Shown here one piece after another: positions 63,394 through 64,000 of a stretch of 64,000 bases of DNA (within the stretch, counting starts at the first letter, position 1; the number at the start of each line of letters is the position of its first letter). Made by a program: the position numbers and the translations under genes. The notes beneath the pieces were generated by a model. That model worked only from the letters and a program-made list of their open reading frames with translations, ran no database searches and was not told the DNA's origin. This stretch comes from Flavobacteriales bacterium (GTDB lineage: Bacteria; Bacteroidota; Bacteroidia; Flavobacteriales_D; Cryomorphaceae). The stretch covers positions 1-64,000 of the forward strand of contig JAKVAV010000008.1 of NCBI GenBank assembly GCA_022448105.1, read 5' to 3'.

Positions 63394-64000
63394 CGAGCTA
63401 CAAAGGGCCTCAGGCCGCCTATTTTGGTCACCCTAAAAGTGCTAGTTCTTGGTTGGCTGGATATATGATGAGAACCACGAAAGTCCAGGGCAAAAAGTTT
63501 TGGCAGGGTCAGCTAACACTTACACGTTTTCGTGTAGAGGATATCTTGGCACAAAAACCCGAGGTTATCATTACTCAGAACTCAGAGCTCAAAAAGTGTC
63601 AGCAGCTTAAGTTTGAAAAGGCCTTTCACGTGATCCGAGATCCCCGTGATATTATAGTATCCAGCTATTTTTCATACGCTGGCACCCACGATACTGAAGG
63701 ATGGAGTGAGTTGCTTGAATTGCGTAGAGAACTCGAGGATAAGCCGATAGAATACTGCATCGAACGGATGATATACTTCAATGAAAGAGATGTCAATTTC
63801 ATGAAAAATTGGGACTATAATCAAGCCAATGTGCTTGAGTTGAAGTATGAAGATATGATTCAAAATATGACTAAATACCTCACCAAGGTCATGGAATATT
63901 TGGGCTGGTTGAAGAACGATGAATCTCCTTTGCAAGGACCCATTCACTTTTACAATAGAGTAGGCTATACCAAAAACTTCTTGTGGCTTCCAAAGATTCG
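63390..64000 (+). CDS. Sulfotransferase (3' partial)
   Basis: The frame opens at the ATG at 63390, in a four-base overlap with the previous stop, and runs off the window end, giving at least 203 residues. The N-terminal PAPS loop is FGHPKSASSWLAGYM, a variant of PKSGTTWL, and the 3'-phosphate motif is HVIRDPRDIIVSSYFS. A later VLELKYEDMIQNM is typical of sulfotransferase domains. It differs from the enzymes at 54916 and 58043, making it the third sulfotransferase of the locus. Confidence 0.82.
   Translation, partial: MTSYKGPQAAYFGHPKSASSWLAGYMMRTTKVQGKKFWQGQLTLTRFRVEDILAQKPEVIITQNSELKKCQQLKFEKAFHVIRDPRDIIVSSYFSYAGTHDTEGWSELLELRRELEDKPIEYCIERMIYFNERDVNFMKNWDYNQANVLELKYEDMIQNMTKYLTKVMEYLGWLKNDESPLQGPIHFYNRVGYTKNFLWLPKI

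Overview
The window looks like a chromosomal segment of a marine member of the Bacteroidota, probably flavobacteria-like. The evidence is several proteins ending in type IX secretion (T9SS) C-terminal sorting domains, many lipoproteins and outer-membrane barrels, a UMF1-family transporter, an IcmF-type mutase, an ECF sigma factor with DUF4097/DUF2807 partners, and two promoters matching the Bacteroidota -7 element TAnnTTTG. GC content is moderate. No rRNA, tRNA, CRISPR array or insertion sequence was recognised.

Layout. (1) 1-11000: a 5'-truncated secreted M14 carboxypeptidase, a UMF1 transporter, two tandem OmpA-family proteins, hemE, two small barrels and aconitase. (2) 11000-19600: a MacB-type permease, a 1.2-kb stretch without a convincing gene, a fused cobalamin mutase (icmF) whose substrate-site residues are of the isobutyryl-CoA type, a small barrel, and an overlapping pair of lipoproteins (a formylglycine-generating-enzyme homologue and a HAD phosphatase). 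(3) 19660-40770: a beta-1,3-glucan (laminarin-like) utilisation locus. It holds GH3, GH16, a sugar MFS porter, two T9SS-sorted proteins built of repeated beta-sandwich modules, a GH16-like lipoprotein without the nucleophile, a membrane-spanning LuxR/Y_Y_Y regulator, a GH2/GH158-like enzyme, and a four-gene operon of two large predicted barrels and two lipoproteins. No SusC/SusD pair is present. (4) 40780-51150: a T9SS propeller protein, an ECF sigma/anti-sigma operon, and a giant PKD/LamG-like T9SS protein with a long internal duplication. (5) 51181-64000 (runs off the end): a surface-glycan locus with an ABC exporter, six glycosyltransferases, three sulfotransferases and three FkbM methyltransferase domains.

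How the genes fit together. In region 3, secreted or surface GH16 and the GH158-like enzyme would cut beta-1,3-glucan, the T9SS modular proteins and lipoproteins would bind it, GH3 would release glucose, and the MFS porter would import it. A direct repeat GATGTA-N5-GATGTA occurs between the regulator and the GH16-like operon, and again upstream of the barrel/lipoprotein operon. In both places it lies 29-30 bp before a -7-like element. This ties the unexplained four-gene operon to the glucan regulon and makes it the best candidate here for an undescribed system, possibly an outer-membrane glucan-handling machine replacing SusCD. In region 5, the gene set predicts a sulfated and methylated surface polysaccharide exported by an ABC transporter whose ATPase carries a glycan-recognition-type C-terminal extension.
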